A stretch of 7,256 bases of DNA from Nitratifractor sp. (GTDB lineage Bacteria > Campylobacterota > Campylobacteria > Campylobacterales > Sulfurovaceae), in the NCBI GenBank assembly GCA_015490055.1, contig WFYP01000041.1, positions 1 through 7,256 on the forward strand, written 5' to 3'. The translations under genes were made by a program, and so were the position numbers. The notes under the pieces are model-generated. The model was not told where the DNA came from. It saw nothing but the letters and a program-made list of their open reading frames with translations, and did not search any database. This document shows positions 6,175 through 7,256 of this stretch, piece after piece. Position 1 is the stretch's first letter; the number at the start of each line of letters is the position of its first letter.

Positions 6175-6992
6175 TATGGGCAATAGGCGATATTCAAGGC
6201 TGCTATAAGCCATTTAAAGAGCTTTTAAAAAAGATAGAGTTTAATCCAACAAAAGATACCCTTTGGCTAGCAGGAGATTTAGTAAATAGAGGAGAGCAGA
6301 GCTTAGAGGTGTTAGAGTATCTATATAGCATAAAAGATAGTGTTAAAATAGTTTTAGGTAACCACGATATAGCCTTAATTGCCATATATTTAGGTATAAA
6401 AAAGAGCAACCCTACACTAGAGCCAATACTAAAATCTCCTAACCGCGATAAACTCTTAAATTGGCTAATGTCTCAACCATTTTTACAAATAGACTACAAC
6501 TTAGGCTACGCAATGGCACACGCCGGAATAGCCCCAAATTTCGAGCTAGGAGCAGCCAAACACTATAACGATATAATGCAGCAGAGATTACAAGGCAAAA
6601 ACGCAAAAGAGTGGCTAAAAGCGATGATTAAAAAAGATAGCCCATACTTCGACTCCAAAGGCTCAAACATAGATTTAGAACGATACATACTAAGCTCTTT
6701 TACAAGAATGAGATACTGCTATAAAGATGGGCACTTAGACTTTAAACAAAAAGGCTCACCAAAAGATTTAAAAAGCAACGACCTATACCCATGGTTCGAC
6801 TGTCCAAATAGAGTAGAAAAAGAGTTAAAAATCATATTCGGACACTGGTCAACCCTAGGCTTCCTAAACAGAGCTGACATCTTAGCCACCGACACCGGCT
6901 GCCTATGGGGGCGCAAATTAACCGCTGTTTCACTACCGGATGAGAGAGTTGTTAGTGTAGATTGTGGTGATGGTATAGAGTTGGTTTCGTAG
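6171..6992 (+). CDS. apaH: Symmetrical bis(5'-nucleosyl)-tetraphosphatase (Ap4A hydrolase)
   Basis: 273 residues from the ATG at 6171, the same length as I recall for typical ApaH proteins. A TTG two codons upstream extends the frame, but the ATG overlaps the previous stop as ATGA and has AGGA (6159-6162) at good distance. ApaH splits Ap4A into two ADP and can remove Np4-type RNA caps. Metallophosphatase motifs: GDIQG (6-10), GDLVNRG (35-41), GNHD (63-66), HAG (117-119), GHW (224-226). WLMSQPFLQ (99-107), FTRMRYCY (177-184) and DTGCLWGRKLTAV (241-253) are family-specific. It is coupled to the deoxyinosine glycosylase. The last 22 codons (from 6924) have only T among Y-ended codons (12:0), whereas the 29 before are almost all C (16:1). 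An attC-like site begins 3 bases after the stop. Confidence 0.96.
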   Translation: MIWAIGDIQGCYKPFKELLKKIEFNPTKDTLWLAGDLVNRGEQSLEVLEYLYSIKDSVKIVLGNHDIALIAIYLGIKKSNPTLEPILKSPNRDKLLNWLMSQPFLQIDYNLGYAMAHAGIAPNFELGAAKHYNDIMQQRLQGKNAKEWLKAMIKKDSPYFDSKGSNIDLERYILSSFTRMRYCYKDGHLDFKQKGSPKDLKSNDLYPWFDCPNRVEKELKIIFGHWSTLGFLNRADILATDTGCLWGRKLTAVSLPDERVVSVDCGDGIELVS

Positions 6993-6994
6993 CC

Positions 6995-7051
6995 AGCTAA
7001 CGACTGACTTCATCGACAGGTTTACCTGTTCGGTGCAAGGTTTTGTTAGTC
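6995..7051 (-). other. attC-like integron recombination site (57 bp)
   Basis: Read on minus, GACTAAC opens and GTTAGCT closes the site; CTAAC pairs with GTTAG. Inside lie an unpaired spacer (plus 7040-7044 against 7002-7007) and a stem: plus 7008-7021 pairs with 7024-7039 with one G-T wobble and two extrahelical bases, 7030 and 7036. End boxes, unpaired central spacer and one-sided extrahelical bases are the attC hallmarks, and 57 bases is about the minimum attC length. Extra bases in the 5' arm of the minus strand set the orientation, which agrees with the minus-strand gene ending 16 bases before it. End boxes match RYYYAAC/GTTRRRY only partly, and no integrase is in the window. No T-run follows on either strand, so a terminator is a poor alternative. 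Confidence 0.5.
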
Positions 7052-7067
7052 TTTTAAATTATTGGAA

Positions 7068-7256
7068 CTAAAATAAACTTGCTTGTTGCGGTTTTCTTTT
7101 TTCTTTAATATGCTTTTCAATCCAAGATATAAATTCATTTTTAAACTTTATGCCTTTGACTTTTCCATGGTATCTATCAACAATGAATAAATCTTTATAT
7201 TTGTTAGTTGGTTTATATGTTTTATTTTCTTTTTCTATTACTGATTCATGTAATAA
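7068..7256 (-). CDS. C-terminal part of an unidentified protein, possible gene cassette (5' end outside window)
   Basis: The minus strand is open from the window edge to TAG at 7068-7070, giving 62 residues. The sequence is lysine-rich with aromatic residues; a folded part (YKDLFIVDRYHGKVKGIKF) is followed by a helix with SWIEKHIKEKRK and the C-terminus QQASLF. I do not recognise the family. The final QASLF resembles the beta-clamp-binding pentapeptide (QL[SD]LF), which would suit a DNA-acting protein, but this is weak evidence. It is convergent with apaH, and the attC-like site lies just after its stop, as in an integron cassette. Its lower GC than apaH fits an accessory origin. Confidence 0.7.
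   Translation of the reverse strand, partial: LLHESVIEKENKTYKPTNKYKDLFIVDRYHGKVKGIKFKNEFISWIEKHIKEKRKPQQASLF

Noticed and set aside
7016..7029. ACAGGT/ACCTGT as a simple bidirectional terminator of the convergent genes
   Set aside because: No T-run on either side, and the pairing extends outward with bulges to CTAAC/GTTAG, which fits an attC-like site better.

Overview
The window looks like chromosome from an AT-rich Gram-negative bacterium, most likely a Campylobacterota member of the Sulfurimonas/Sulfurovum/Arcobacter type. This rests on low GC, AAGGA ribosome sites 5-7 bases before starts, weak -35 boxes, protein style, and the order M48 peptidase - prmC - DUF4149, which I recall from that phylum. 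No rRNA or tRNA is present, so the assignment is inference.

Layout. Positions 1-129 hold the tail of a possible plus-strand membrane gene, converging on uup (minus, 223-2163), an ABC-F ATPase. A 209-base divergent spacer (2164-2372) contains a purine/pyrimidine-biased degenerate repeat between two candidate promoters. A plus-strand pair follows: a Ste24-type M48 membrane metalloprotease and prmC, the release-factor glutamine methyltransferase, overlapping by 11 bases. Next comes a 735-base accessory island (4423-5157). It holds a frameshifted minus-strand small gene (4478-4694), three small perfect palindromes sharing the core AAATTGCATTT, a second copy of the small gene's promoter/leader without a gene behind it, and a 99-bp inverted-repeat element. 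The plus strand resumes with a DUF4149 membrane protein, a family-6-type hypoxanthine/deoxyinosine DNA glycosylase, and apaH (Ap4A hydrolase). The last two overlap by ATGA and are probably translationally coupled.

The right edge is the most unusual part. Just after apaH, a 57-bp imperfect inverted repeat (6995-7051) has the architecture of an integron attC site: CTAAC/GTTAG ends, an unpaired central spacer, and a long stem with two extrahelical bases on one arm. The asymmetry sets its orientation to minus, and the C-terminal part of a minus-strand gene (stop 7068-7070) ends 16 bases before it, as in a gene cassette. No integrase is in view. The partial cassette protein ends in QASLF, which resembles a beta-clamp-binding motif.

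A second window-wide signal is synonymous codon choice. The 3' part of the M48 gene, most of prmC and the second half of apaH prefer C over T at third positions, and this flips abruptly to T about 100 and 70 bases before the stops of prmC and apaH.

Functionally the core genes are housekeeping (ribosome-associated ATPase, membrane protein quality control, translation termination, base-excision repair, dinucleotide hydrolysis). Novelty is concentrated in the 4.4-5.1 kb island and at the right edge.
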